Source: Heloderma charlesbogerti (Eukaryota > Chordata > Lepidosauria > Squamata > Helodermatidae). Taken from it: a stretch of DNA of 64,000 bases. Positions within the stretch are counted from its first letter, which is position 1. Each line of letters starts with the position of its first letter. This document shows positions 32,746 through 44,300 of this stretch, piece by piece. The notes under the pieces are model-generated. The model was not told the DNA's origin. It saw nothing but the letters and a program-made list of their open reading frames with translations, and did not search any database. The position numbers were made by a program, and so were the translations under genes. The stretch spans positions 347,556 through 411,555 of the forward strand of contig JANEZZ010002879.1 of assembly GCA_026122225.1 (NCBI GenBank), written 5' to 3'.

Positions 32746-33319
32746 TAGGGATTTACAAATTCACCCCAGTCCTGATTCTCCGGACTCCTGCCCAGCCCTT
32801 GCCCCCAGTCTCCGTACTGCTCTCGAGCCCTTCCACTCTCGGCGAGCAGCCCACACCCACCCCAGTGGCTTCATCGAGCTCCATGGTCGCCATTTCTAAA
32901 AAAGAAAAAAAATGGCCGTCACAAAAATGTGCATGCTTTGGATGAGTGAAAATGTCCATTTTTCCGAATGTGCATATTCTCATGTGTGAAATGTGCTTTT
33001 TTGTGAAGGCACACATTACTCTGTGTACGAAAATGTGCATTTTTCATAAAATACGCACTTTGCACATATGCAAATGTGCATTCACAAAACTTCACAGTTT
33101 TGCATGCACGCAACTTTGCGCATTTTTGTGATCACCATTTTATTTCTCAGAAAATGGCAACAGTGGAGCTCGACAATGCTGCTAGGGTGAGTGCAGGCCA
33201 TTCGCCGAGTGTGGGTAGGGTCAAGCAGGAGCAGGGGCTAGGTGACCAGAGCTTGGGGGTGTGGGCAGGAGCAGGTCTACCAGATTCCCAGACTGAATGG
33301 GGAACCTGTGCCATCCATA
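32746..33319. mobile_element. AT-rich hAT-like element inside CR1
   Basis: TAGGGATTTAC...GCCATCCATA flanked by the exact duplication CTCTGGGA (32738-32745 and 33320-33327). It lacks the palindromic modules of the main family. The outer ~130 bp of each side are GC-richer and partly inverted (CCTGCCCAGCCCTTGCCCC type against GGAGCAGGGGCTAGG type). The middle is AATGTGCAT-rich. It has similar ends and the same duplication length as the modular family, so it may have used the same kind of transposase. Confidence 0.85.
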
Positions 33320-33718
33320 CTCTGGGATGATCAAGAAGAGATCCTGGCCTTCCTTTCTGTGACAATCTTTCAAGTACTTGAAGAGTGCTATCATATCTCC
33401 CCTCATTCTTCTCTTCTCAAGGCTAAACATGCCCAGCTCTTTCAGTCTCTCTTCATAGGGCTTTGTTCCCAGTCCCCTGATCATCTTCGTTGCCCTCCTC
33501 TGAACCTTCTCCAGTTTGTCTGCATCCTTCTTAAAGTGTGGTGCCTACTCCAGATGAGGCCTAACCAGTGCTGAGTAGAGGGGAACTAGTACTTCATGGG
33601 ATTTTTAAGCTATACTTCTATTAATGCAGTCAAAAATAGAATTTGTGTTTTTTTTGCAACCACATCACACTGTTGGCTCATATTCAGCTTGTGATCTACA
33701 ACAATTCCAAAATCCTTC

Positions 33719-34626
33719 TCACTTGTAATATTGTTGAGCCAGAGCCATGCACGTATCCCCCATTTTGTAACTGTGCATTTGGTTTCTTTTTCCTGGGTGC
33801 AGAAGTTGACATTTATCCCTATGAAATTTCATTCTGTTGTTTTCTGCCCAGCACTCCAGTCTACCAAGATCAATTTCAATGTCTCTGTCTTCCAGGGTAT
33901 TAGCTACCCCACCCAGTTTTGTGTCATCTTCAGATTTGATAAGCATTCCCTGCACCTCTTCTCATCCAAGTCATTCATAAAAATGTCAAAGAGCACTGGG
34001 CCCAGGACTGAGCCCTGTGGTACCCCTTTCATTACCTCACCCCAGTTTGAGAAGATCCCATTGATAAGCACTCTTTGAGTCTGATTCTGTAGCCAACTGT
34101 AGATCCACCTGATAGTTGTTTTATCTAGCTCACTTCTACCTAGTTTGCGAATCAGGATATCATGGGGCACTTTGTCAAAAGCTTTGCTGAAGTTGAGTCC
34201 ACAGTCCACAAGGGAGGTTACCTCATCAAAAACTGAGATCAGATTAGTCTGGCAGGATTTGTTCTTGCTAGATCCATGTTGGCTTCGAGTAATCACTGCA
34301 TTGTTTTCAAGGTGCTTACAGATTATAAAGCAATCAATCTGCTCTAGAATTTTCCCAGGGATTGATGTCAGACTGACTGGTCTGTAGTTCCCAGGTTCCT
34401 CCTTTTTGCCCTTTTTGAAGATAGGAACAACATTAGCCCTCCTCCAGCCATCTGGCACTTCACTCATCCTCCATGATTTCTCAGAGATAATAGACAGTGG
34501 TTCTGGGAGTTCTTCTGCCAATTCCTTTATTACTCTAGGATGCAGTTCATCTGGCCCTGGAGATTTGAACTCATTCCAAGTAATTAGGTGCTCCTTGACC
34601 ATATGCCTATCAGTCTCAAGTTGCAA
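33719..34626 (-). pseudogene. CR1 reverse transcriptase remnant
   Basis: Reading from 34626 down to 33904, a 240-codon frame shows [56 protein letters not shown] and [20 protein letters not shown], the usual order of CR1-clade reverse transcriptase motifs. The frame then shifts; the continuation at 33719-33955 holds SEDDTKLGG, where the family has FADDTKLGG, so the catalytic box is altered as well. The endonuclease part is missing. It is not functional. Confidence 0.9.
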
Positions 34627-34786
34627 TCCTGCCCCTTCAGCCTGTACTTCACCTTTGCTGGGGGTGGGTGGGTATCATAGATCCTCTTTCAGGAGAAGAC
34701 TGAGCCACAATTGAGCACTTCTGCCTTTTCTTTGTCATCTGTTATCATCTTGCCATCCTCACTGAATAGTTGAACCAGCATTCCTC

Positions 34787-35082
34787 ATGTCCCTGTGTGA
34801 CCATCAGTGGTACAGTGATACATCTGGAAGTGCAACCATGCATGATGACCCCCATAGCCAGGTCTCCAAGCAGCGTCCAAAAGTTCAAGCAGCTGTGTTG
34901 ATCCATATCAACAAACCAGTTCTAGCATTTTTCATCTCCAGGAGCTGGTCTCTTGTAAAGCTTATGGGACAAGATGAGTCATGTTTTACTGAGGGTGAGC
35001 AGCCATGACAAGGCATGCTACTGATCTGGAATGGAAGTGTCTACTATCTGTAGAACACTGGAAGATCTTTACCATTAAGGGT
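34787..35082. other. Unassigned sequence
   Basis: No gene or repeat was recognised beside the 5' edge of the CR1 copy. Confidence 0.3.
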
Positions 35083-35190
35083 GAAATCCTATGCATGTTT
35101 AGATAGAAAGAAGTCCTAGCATGGCTGGTTGGGGAATACTAGGAGGTGTAGGACTTTTGTCTGTCTGAGCATTTATAGGATTGTGCCCAG
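35083..35190. mobile_element. Small repeat with inverted ends
   Basis: AATCCTATGCATG at the left and TATAGGATTGTGCCC at the right are partly inverted ends around a CCTAGCATGG...TACTAGGAGG interior. It resembles a common squamate short repeat; related CTACTCAGAAG strings lie at 12295, 19390 and 35444. Class uncertain. Confidence 0.4.
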
Positions 35191-35245
35191 AGTACATTTA
35201 TTTTCTTTTATTGGCCTTTGTTCTTCATGTTATATCCTTTCAAGA

Positions 35246-35368
35246 AAGGTATGGGAAACTTGTGGCCCGCCAGATATTTTGGCCCACAGCTCCCATAAAC
35301 ATAGCCAGCATAGCCAGTGATTAGGGATCATGAGAATTCTAGTCTGAAACATCTGAGGAGGGGGGGGG
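35246..35368. mobile_element. Small palindromic DNA transposon (MITE)
   Basis: ACTTGTGGCCCGCCAGATATTTTGG on the left and GAAACATCTGAGG on the right enclose CCACAGCTCCCAT and its partial complement. It is related to 22467-22612 and 55226-55345. Confidence 0.5.
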
Positions 35369-36301
35369 GGACAAGTTTTCAAGGGAAGCTTTTGAAAATG
35401 TGGATAATGGGTCTATTTTTCTGCCCTAAAGTCTGATCCAGAGCATGTCTACTCAGAAGCAAATCTTACTCAGTTCAATAGGACTTCTTCCAAATCAGTC
35501 AATTGTTGTGGTTGGAGCGACAGCCCTAGCATCTTTATGCTGGCTTCCATTTTTGTCATAAATGACATTGTTTTGTCTGCCTTGTTTCATAAGCACCATT
35601 TTCAGGAACTGTTGTTCTCATTGACATTTTTCTTTCTTTTACTCCCCATGCATTTATTGCCACATGTTGCACGTGCTGTTTTTAGTCATGGTTGTATGTA
35701 TGTTATTTCCTTCCTCACTCTTTACACATGCCAAAAGATCCAGGTGCTTCTATTCTCTGCCCTTTTCTCCCCTCTCCTAGATGAAATGTCTTGTTAGTTT
35801 TTTCTCAGAAGTGTCATTAGCAAGCCACATTGATATTTTTGTTCCCTCTCCCCACATCCTTCAAGGTCACATCTTGAGCCTTCAGCATATTTAGTTAAAG
35901 GTTAAGGGTACATTCCAAAAGAGCAGGTTGAATTCTGAAGACCTTAAGCAGAAAACCCCCAAACCTTCAGAGAATAGAATATAGTTATGTGACAAATGGG
36001 AAAGCTCAGTGAATAACTGACAGGGCAGAAAATAACCGTAATAACTTTATTTCTCTCTACAAACATGGTGCTGGTTATTTTTCACAAAACCCTTTTTTCC
36101 TCACAAGTGTTGTCACCAAAGTTTGGTGATTTCTCCATTGAGAATAACAGCCTCAGTAATTCGTAATACTCACCATCAATCTGAAGAAAGCATTACAATT
36201 AGTGCTATGCTGAAAACCTCTCATTAAATAGAAAGAAAAGAAATTGCTTTCAAAAAGAAATTCAGAAGAGAAGAAAACTTCAGGGACATTCTCCTGGATG
36301 A
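35369..36301. other. Unassigned sequence
   Basis: Includes a GCATGTCTACTCAGAAGCAA short-repeat scrap at about 35442. Otherwise AT-rich without gene or RNA features. Confidence 0.3.
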
Positions 36302-36309
36302 CATTGAGG

Positions 36310-36838
36310 TAGGGATGTTAGAGAATTCCTCCATGGATCCCAGGGGGCCTGAATTCCAGTGAATTTGGCCCCCCAGAATCTGTGGTGGAATGGAGCAACC
36401 CACCCCACCACCCCGCGAAAGCCCCACGAAATGGAGCCTACTTGGCTGCGGCTCTGGCGGCAGCTGCTGCCGGGCTGCTGTGGATGCGAATGGCGTCCTG
36501 AGTAGGGGACGCCATTTGCGTGCCTATGGTAGCCCATGATAGGCTACGTAAATATTTACGTAGCCTATCACGGGCTACCATAGGGATGCAAATGGCATCC
36601 CCTACTCATGATGCCATTTGTGTCTGCACCAGCCCGGCAGCGACTGGAGGCCCCGCTGCGGGTTGGCCCGGCCAGCGGCTCCATGGCCTGGCCACGAAGT
36701 GGAGCCAGCTGGGCAGGATTCCGGGGGGGGGAGGAACTGATTGCCTCCTCCCCGTTGAGAATTTTGGGGGGAGGGACGGAGCATCTCCCCCCCACTGCGG
36801 ATGTCCCTGGACGAAACCAGGTGTTTCGTACATCCCTA
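36310..36838 (+). mobile_element. Short modular hAT element, beta/delta type
   Basis: TAGGGATGTTAGAG...CATCCCTA with the exact duplication CATTGAGG (36302-36309 and 36839-36846). A single hairpin, GGTAGCCCATGATAGGC...GGGCTACCATAGG (36526-36583), is enclosed by GCGTCCTGAGTAGGGGACGCC and CATCCCCTACTCATGATG blocks. It is the mirror image of 21900-22460, so the short form is a stable subtype. Both splice-donor-like motifs are degraded. Confidence 0.9.
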
Positions 36839-36846
36839 CATTGAGG

Positions 36847-37465
36847 ATTATTGTGCTTACCATACTTATGAAGTAGCTGAAAGAAATGTGTGTGTGTGTC
36901 CTGTCTTTCATTGTACAATCATTTCTTCAGTGGTGTGTTGCCTCCCGGACTTCCTGCAGCTCAATTAAAATCTAGGGAAAGACATCATGAGGTCTCCTGA
37001 TGGGGCTTTTTTCAGATCAAGAAGTGTGGGAAGCCAAGGAGGCTGCAGAGGCTGTTTCCCCCCATGGAAAATTCAGTGAAATTATTCACCCAATTTCTCT
37101 ACCTACAAGTAGGGTGGAGAATTTTGAGACACCATTTGTGCATATCTCTATTTTTTATCATTATTTTAACAAATATACACATACTGGTGTGCATTGCCTC
37201 CTAATATACACATGTTTGAAGGCATGTTTTGATTGAAGAGTTCCATTGAAAAAATCTGGGGAAGAGCAAATGTCAAAGGACAACTGAGTTTTGATTTGTG
37301 TATTGATTTGAAAGTGCAAAATGAGGTAAGTTTGCATAACAATTTTTTTCCTTCCATCCCTAGATCTCCCATAGGGGGAAGAAACCACCTAGCACACTAG
37401 TTTGAATTAAGAGTAGACCAAACCATTCTCTCCATCAGCCTGGTGTTGATGTGAAGAGAGTTTTA
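36847..37465. other. Unassigned AT-rich sequence
   Basis: Contains a (GT)n run at about 36888-36900. No gene recognised. Confidence 0.3.
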
Positions 37466-37473
37466 TTTCTGTG

Positions 37474-38314
37474 TAGGGATGTACGAAAGTCACTTCCCTT
37501 TTCAAAGGGTGACATTCGCGGTGGGGGGGAGGCGCTCCGTCCCTCCCCCCAAAATTCTCTCTGACTGGCTCTGCTCCGCAGAGATTCCGAGGAGCTGCCA
37601 GCCGGGGCCACTTGCAGCCAGACATCCAGCCAATGGGCAGCCTGCAGGGACACAAATGGCGGCTGCCATAGCCGCCTCCATTTGCGTCTCTGTATTTTGC
37701 CGTGATAGGCTACGTAAATATTTACGTAGCCTATCACAGCAAAACAACAACAACAGTGAACGCAAATGGCAGCGGCTAGGGCGGCCACCATTTGCATTCC
37801 CTTTTTTTTTTGCCATGATAGGTTACGTAGATATTTATGTAGCCTATTACGCCAAAAAAAATATAAGGGAACGCAAATGGCAGCCACTACGCCATTTGCA
37901 ACCCTCTCTTTTGCTGTAATAGCCTACGTAAATATTTACGTAGGCTATCATGGCCAAAAAAAAAAGGGAATGCAAATGGCAGCTGCCGTAGCTGCCATTT
38001 GTGTTCCCTTTTTTTTGCCATGATAGGCTACGTAAATACTTAAGCAGCCTATCACGGCTTCCGCAGTGACGCAGATGAGGTCCCTGAGTTAGCCGTGATA
38101 GGCTACGTAAGTATTTACGTAGCCTATCACAGCTATAGTGATGAAGTGGACGCGGCCACCATTCGCAGGTCAGTGCAAACGGGAGCAGGTAGGTGTCCCA
38201 TTTCGTATGCCTTTCGAGGGGTGGGGGGCTTCGTTCTGCCATGGATTTCGGGGGGCTGAATGCACTGGCCTTCGGCCTCACTGAGATCTGTGGTGGAATT
38301 CTCTGACATCCCTA
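37474..38314 (+). mobile_element. Modular palindromic hAT element, delta/beta type
   Basis: TAGGGATGTACGAAAG...CATCCCTA with the exact duplication TTTCTGTG (37466-37473 and 38315-38322). The core has six GATAGGCTACGTAAA or related hairpins between 37696 and 38135, more than most copies, separated by GCAAATGGCAGC pairs. The beta arm is shortened. The right donor reads GGTAGGT and the left is degraded. Confidence 0.9.
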
Positions 38315-38322
38315 TTTCTGTG

Positions 38323-40534
38323 TGTGCAGGGAGGGGAGAGGCATTCCAACATGAAAACCCCTCACCTTTCAGTTAAATAACAAGTTGGAGCTGATGTTCT
38401 CTGAACAATAACTGTGCTAATCACTCAGCCTTATATCCAGAGACTGTTGGAAAAATCACAGTGCCCCTTTTGAATGCTTAGAATTCAAGATTCACCCTCC
38501 TCCCCCTCTGTTTTCTTTTAAAAAATAAAATGATTTAGAAAACAGAAGAATGCTTTGGTGAATTTTCCACCCAGATCAAGCTTTTCTAATGAAAAACAGA
38601 AAGAGAAAAATCTAACTGCTCACACAAGTATTTATTGCTTAAAATGATTGCCATTGTTGTCAAACATTTGATTTCTGGCTTTTATCAAAAGTCAAACGTG
38701 CCATGATTGAGATGTTGGCCACAGCTGTTCTGCTTCAACTGTTATTCTGAACAAGCTGATGCAAGCTTCCAATACTTGAAATTGACTGGCAAATCATCCT
38801 GTGAAAGCAAAAGAACAAAACATTGGGGAGGGGGGGTGTTGTCCCAAGGAAAACAGAAGGCATTGTCTCTAGGCAAGAGTTAGATCTCCCTTCATCGAAA
38901 AAAAGGGGGTTGGGGGAGATACTATGACTGGGACTGTGCTATGTGGAAGAGGAAAGAAAGACTTGTTACTGGGGATTCTGGAGAATTATGTTTGCTTGCT
39001 GAACATTTTTAAGTGGATTGACTTGATTCAAATTTCCTAGACTAATACATGGATTGAAATGCAGGTATCCTTCAGATTTTAAAGTTTATTTTTATTTTAA
39101 AAATCTGGGATGTTATGGATTTATGAATTAACACATGCAAAACTGACAAGGACTGGCGTTAAGAGTGATACATCCACTCCTATTTGTTACTGTTTGTGAT
39201 TTACATAACAGTTCTTTAATGTTAGCTCCTTACAGTCTTCATTAAACTCTCATTGATTGCCATGAATCATGCAACCAGACCATCTGACCAACAGAAGCCC
39301 TCCAGACTGCAGCCATCTTGTAGCAGGACTCCATTAGTTTTCTCTGTTGGGGTCAGTCAGTTATCTTGTTCCTTGTTTTATGATCATCCAAAATGTAAAC
39401 CTTCATTTGTTCTCACGTAAGTTTTGTTTTGAGGAGGAGCAGTTGAATTTCCAGGCAGCCATATGCCATGGCTGTTGCTATGGGGTGAACATATAATATG
39501 ATACTTTGCATGGAAGCAACAGCATCAATGTACATTCCAAGCCAAGAAAGAACTCTTTAAAAACAGGGAAGATTTTTTTTTCCTGAATGCTTACCAAGAA
39601 AACTTGCTAATATTGAACTGCTTGTGAATGGGACTGAAGAGAGCATTCTGAAAAGTGATCCCCCCACCTGAAGTGATGCAGCCCATTTTACCACCTCAGA
39701 ACTCCATCACCTAATTCCCACTGCATTCTTTTCTCTGCATAGACCAGAGATCTGCTGACCTTGGCTTCTCATAATACAAATGGTAATGGATGAGATTTGT
39801 GGTGCTTATTCTCGATCCTGGAACAAAAAGACAGTGATTTCTTACCCCTCAGCATCCCAAACCCTTACTTGGGTACTTTTAGATGCTTGATAGCTATTAG
39901 CCTAACAGAAATAGGTTTTAGTTGAAAGAGATTGTTCACCTCAAAATTAAGAGGGAAGGGGATGATTTCTAGGAATGGGTAAAATTCACCCCTACATTTG
40001 GAGTAATGGAGTACCCCAACATTTGGGGTAATTCCCTTACCCCATTGTGGGAGCAGCGGAATCATTTTTTCTTTTTCTTCATTTCTAAAAGAAAAGAAAA
40101 AAGAAAAGAAAAACGTGTGATTGCCACGGTTGGCAGTGGAGTTCCTCTTGATGGCCATCTGTCAGCAACTACCATTCCCTTTTCCCTCTCCCAATGCCCC
40201 AGATAATGAGGTTATGTTGTGATGCAGTGTTGTACCATTGTTTCTTATACCTTTTTTTTTTTGGTGGGGGGGGGATGGTTGCCCCTAGTGGAGAGAAGCC
40301 ATCCCACTATTGCCACAAAATGGCATAAGTAGTCCTGATGTTTGGAGCAAATTCCCCCCCCCCAATTGCTGAAATGCCTCCCCAAATTCACCTCTGCAAT
40401 TCAGGAGTAGGGGGACGGGTCAATTTGATGAGGCCTGTAAGACAATGGACTTTGTTTTCCTATTGAAAAAATGTTGCCTAATTTTAGCACTGGTGCCATT
40501 TTACTTTGTGACTTCCTGCTCTCCACCTGTTCAA
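38323..40534. other. Longest transposon-poor stretch, no gene seen
   Basis: About 2.2 kb of AT-rich sequence without long frames. A possible hAT-like end (TAGGAATGGGTAAAATTC) occurs near 39972, with poly-A/G and poly-T tracts near 40060-40110 and 40250. It is the best candidate here for plain host sequence. Confidence 0.35.
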
Positions 40535-40542
40535 GCTAGTCC

Positions 40543-41365
40543 TAGGGATGTACGAAAGTCACTTACCTTTTCGAAGGGTGACATTCGCGGTGGGGGGGAG
40601 GCACTCCGTCCCTCCCCCCCAAATTCTGGCCGGGGGGGAGGCGCTCCATCCCTCCCCCCCCCGAATCCTGGCCGGCTGGCTCCGCAAATGGCAGCAGCCA
40701 TAGCCGCCACCGTTTGCATCCCTGCAGTCAACTGTGATAGGCTACGTAAATGTTTACGTAGCCTATCATGGCTGATTTAAAAGAAGAAAAAAAACAACGT
40801 GCATATGCAAATGGTGGCGCCCATGGGCGCGGCTATTTGCGTTCCTTATTTTGACACGTCTTAGTCTATGTAAACATTTACGTAGATGCTACGCTATTTG
40901 TGTTCCCCTTATTTTCGGCCTCTTAGTCTACATAAATGTTTATGTAGACTAGGACGTGTCAAAATAAGGAACGCAAATGTAAATGTTTATGTAGACTAAG
41001 ACGTGTCAAAATAAGGAACGCAAATGGCAGTGCCTATGGGCGTCGCCATTTGCATACGTGCATTTGTTTTTTAAAAAAAATCAGCCGTGATAGGCTACGT
41101 AAATCTTTACGTAGCCTATCATGTTTGTTTGTTTGTTTGTTTTACTGTTAATGGTGGCGGCGGCAGCCCGTTGGAAGACCAGCCGCTGCCGCACAGCTGC
41201 CGAACTGCCATCGGAGCCACCGCCGCCAGGAAGATTCGCCCAAGGTAAGTCCCGTCCCGGGGGGGGGGCAGGGGGGGCAGACCGTTTCGCCACTGATTTC
41301 GGGGGGCTGAATGCGCTGGCATTCGGCCTCCCCGAGATTCATGGTAAAATTCTCTGACATCCCCA
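40543..41365 (+). mobile_element. Modular palindromic hAT element, delta/beta type
   Basis: TAGGGATGTACGAAAG...CATCCCCA, exact duplication GCTAGTCC (40535-40542 and 41366-41373). Both outward GGTAAGT motifs are intact. A ~48-bp segment (AAATGTTTATGTAGACTA, AGACGTGTCAAAATAAGGAACGC) is duplicated in tandem around 40930-41025, breaking the core symmetry and showing module gain by slippage or fold-back repair. Confidence 0.95.
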
Positions 41366-41373
41366 GCTAGTCC

Positions 41374-42275
41374 TCTCCTGCTTTGTCACCTCGTACTCTC
41401 TGCTTTTCACCATCTCCACTATATTACAGTTTTCCCCCTATATGGGAGTATTGGTATATTTAGAAGGCCTCAACTGACTGTAGTCTGTGAGGTTGCTACT
41501 GATGGCTGACAAAATGCTTTAGTTCCAGGCTCTCTTACTTTGACTAATTCAGCAAAAGAGCTACCTGCTTTCACATGGTCATAAATACGCAGCACTGCCT
41601 CATAGGGTAATTGAATTATGAGAGTTTCCATAGCAACTGCTGCAATTAATTAAAACACTTGGATGTGTAGTAAGTTTATAGATGCAGAAAATATTTTCGT
41701 GTATAAATAGTGCAATCTGTTTATGCTCAAAGGATACCCCGCCCCCCTCCTCTGCTGAGAAATTGGGCTATTTTCCCCTTTGGTGTTGATAAATCATTGT
41801 GACTTCCCATAAACTTGCTAAATAATTCCTGAATTTAATGTCTGCTAAAGGCTGGAGGATAAATAGGGAAGGGGGTATCTCTGTATAGCTTTATGTGACA
41901 CTTGCACATTTGAATATTGGCACAGAAATGGGGGCGGGGGGAGTTGGGAAAGGTTAATGGAGGAGGGAGGTGTCAGGGAATGAGTGTGAGGGAGACTGTC
42001 CATATCCAGGATTCTATTATGTCAGCTTCTCTAGTTCTTCCTGATGAAATGTTGCTGGTATGGGGGGGGCAGTGTTAGAGTTAGGTTGTTAGCATATGAG
42101 AATTTCATTTTTGCTTGCAAAACATGCAAGCATGCCCCATTGGAAGCCCCAAATGCGAACATGAGCACGTGTCCACTGAAAATATTTGTGAATCCTTGAA
42201 CATGTGCTCACATTCATCTCATTCCCAATTCCCAGTTGGATTTGTGCAAATTTCCGCAGTCGACTGAATCATCCC
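41374..42275. other. Unassigned sequence
   Basis: AT-rich. GCAAATTTCC strings around 42245 reappear after the L2 copy at about 43170, so the L2 element may have inserted into another small repeat. No gene. Confidence 0.3.
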
Positions 42276-43157
42276 CGCTTTATTTATTTATTTATTTTAT
42301 TTATTTATTAATTGCCCATCTGGCTGGTCACCCAGCCACTCTGGGCAATGTACAACAACAAAACAGTTAAAACAATAAAATTCTGCATTAAAAACATCAT
42401 AAAAAATACCCTAACCCACCCCGAATGCCTGCCTGAACAACCACATTTTTAATGCGTGGCAGAAGCTCATTAAAGAGGGGGCATGGTGGAGTTCCCTAGG
42501 GAGGGAGTTCCACAGAGTGGGGGCCACTACAGAGAAGGCCCTCTCCCTCGTCCTCACCAGCCTAGCTGTCCTGGCTGATGGGACAGAGAGAAGGCCATCC
42601 AAGGCCGATCTTGTTAAGCGGCCTGTCTGGTGTTGCTGGAGGTGCTCCTTAAGATAGGCTGGGCTGGAACCATATAGGGCTGTAAAGGTCAAAACTAACA
42701 CCTTGAATTTGGCCCGGAAAACAACTGGTAACCAGTGTAACCCCTTCAGCACTGGAGTGATGTGATCTCGCCGGTGGCTGCCTGTAATCAGGCAAGCCAC
42801 TGCGTTCTGTACCAGCTGCAGCTTCCGAACTGTCTTCAAGGGTAACCCCATGTAGAGCGCATTACAGTAGTCTAAACGAGAGGAGACCAGGGCATGTACT
42901 ACCAATGGGAGCAGATGGTTGGGAAGGTAGGGGCGCAGCTGCCTCATCAGATGGAGTTGGTACAGCGCTGTCGGGCTCACAGCTGACACTTGAGCCTCCA
43001 TGGACAGCTGGGAGTCTAAAATGACCCCCAGGCTGTGGACCTGGTCTTTCAAGGGTAGCCGTACCCCATTTAACACCAGGTCAACATACCTCAAACTCCT
43101 CTTGTCTCCCACCAAAAGTACCTCAGTCTTGTCAGGGTTCAGCTTCAGCTTATTCTA
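42276..43157 (-). mobile_element. L2-like LINE, 5'-truncated, minus strand
   Basis: The 3' end is at about 42276 with a TTTAT-type tandem tail (AATAAA-type on the coding strand), preceded by CAGAGTGGCTGGGTGACCAG. Sequence ends at about 43157 by 5' truncation inside the ORF2 C-terminal region. Fragments of the same family are at 712, 5454 and 17975. Confidence 0.8.
42411..43115 (-). pseudogene. L2-like ORF2 C-terminal part
   Basis: A 234-codon open frame contains LGVILDSQLSMEAQVSAV, SSRLDYCNALYMGLP, LQLVQNAVACLITGSHRRDHITPVLKGLHWLPV and RERAFSVVAPTLWNSLPREL, typical of the region after the reverse transcriptase core in L2 and related CR1-superfamily LINEs. It is open from end to end, suggesting fairly recent insertion. 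It lacks the endonuclease and catalytic reverse transcriptase boxes, so it is an inactive remnant. L2 rather than a sister clade is likely but not proven. Confidence 0.85.
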
Positions 43158-43291
43158 TGGAGAAAATTTGTGCAAATTTCCCATTCAGTCACTGCTCAAT
43201 TTGCACCAGTTTCCTGTTCCTGCAGAGCGAGCAGCAACTGCAAATGCAAATGGGAATTGGGTACCAGACAAGCGACAACAAGACGAGCAAA

Positions 43292-43457
43292 GGGCTGGAT
43301 GTGCCTGATCTCGTCTGATCTCGGAAGCTAAGCAGGGTCAGCCCTGGGTAGTACTTGGAGGGGAGACTGCCTGCTGGGAATCAGGCTTCCTGCACTTAGC
43401 AGGGGAGGTTGGACTTGATGGTCTTGTAGGCCCCTTCCAACCCTATGATTCTATGAC
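43292..43457 (+). mobile_element. 5S-rRNA-derived SINE with CR1 tail
   Basis: From about 43301, CCTGATCTCGTCTGATCTCG, AAGCTAAGCAGGGTC, AGTACTTGG and GGGAGACTGCCTG(C)TGGGAAT match the conserved internal-promoter part of vertebrate 5S rRNA. The tail, GGTTGGACTTGATGGTCTTG, GGCCCCTTCCAA and ATTCTATGA, matches the CR1 3' end at 32473-32535 in the same sense. That is a SINE3-type layout: an RNA polymerase III head plus a LINE tail. It is not a 5S gene because it lacks the 5' part and ends in a LINE tail. Confidence 0.85.
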
Positions 43458-44300
43458 ATACTGTTCAGGAAATCCTGGTGATCTCAAACATCACTTGTTC
43501 ACCAATCCCTAGTTAGCATCAAGATTTTAGTAGCCATGAGAAGTGAATTTGGGGACCTGTCCTCAACTGCAGAGCCGTTATTTTCCAGACACCATGATCG
43601 AAGGAGCAAAGAAGCCCTGCCACAGGCACAGCCCAGGGGAGTATCCACCAGACCCACTACCTCTTGCCTAGCTGAATTCTTCATGCCACCACACTGCCAA
43701 TTACAGCCAAAATCTTTGAGGCTTGCAAGCTAGGGGCTCCTGTCCTTATGGGGTTTGGGGCCTGGGCAGTAGGAGCAGGTTAATTTGTTCATACGTTGAG
43801 CTTAACCAGCATCTATACTAACAATGCATAGCTGTTCAAATCTTAGCTGGATTCTACTACCTTCACCTGGATTGCTCATAGCTGTGTCCCAATATAGAGC
43901 TCATTAAAAGTCCCCTCACCCAGATTTGGTAACTGAACTGCAGACAGTGAATGGTGGTGAAGGAGAAGGGGGTTGGCATTCATTTTCAATGGAACCATTT
44001 CTTTGTGCCTAGAATCTATTTGGCATTTATAAACTTTCTCTGCAAGCATTAAAAAAAAAATGCTCCTCCATTTTCTGAGAGTTCTCTCCTGGTTCAAACT
44101 GTTGGCAGTGGCTCATGAACATAAATGGTGTCACTTGCATGCACTATATTGCTTTGCCCTCTGGGAATTGTTCTTTTATTTCACCTGCCTGGCATCTTCC
44201 CCATAATAATGTGCAAAGATGTAGACCAGCCTGGAAATTTAATCCACCCTGAAGAAACATACCTAGGAACCAGGGAGAGTCTTTTTCTTAGTTCTATAAC
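43458..44300. other. Unassigned sequence
   Basis: No long frame with known domains and no recognised repeat. Confidence 0.3.

Larger units (their letters stand above)
32473..34786 (-). mobile_element. CR1 LINE, minus strand, decayed
   Basis: The 3' end is at about 32473, where two ATTCTATGA-type repeats read on the minus strand, as in CR1. Going upstream, a 3' untranslated-type region is interrupted by the element at 32746-33319, followed by reverse transcriptase sequence to about 34786, where the copy is 5' truncated or no longer recognisable. The ends of the CR1 sequence around the insertion (TCTGGGA / TGATCAAG) join cleanly once the insert and one duplication are set aside. Confidence 0.9.

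Noticed and set aside
32746..33319. A regulatory island within CR1, because of repeated AATGTGCAT octamer-like strings
   Set aside because: The exact 8-bp duplication shows it is a bounded transposon; the motifs are interior repeats.
43301..43380. Possible 5S rRNA gene
   Set aside because: The 5' part is missing and the sequence runs directly into a CR1-type tail, so it is a SINE head.
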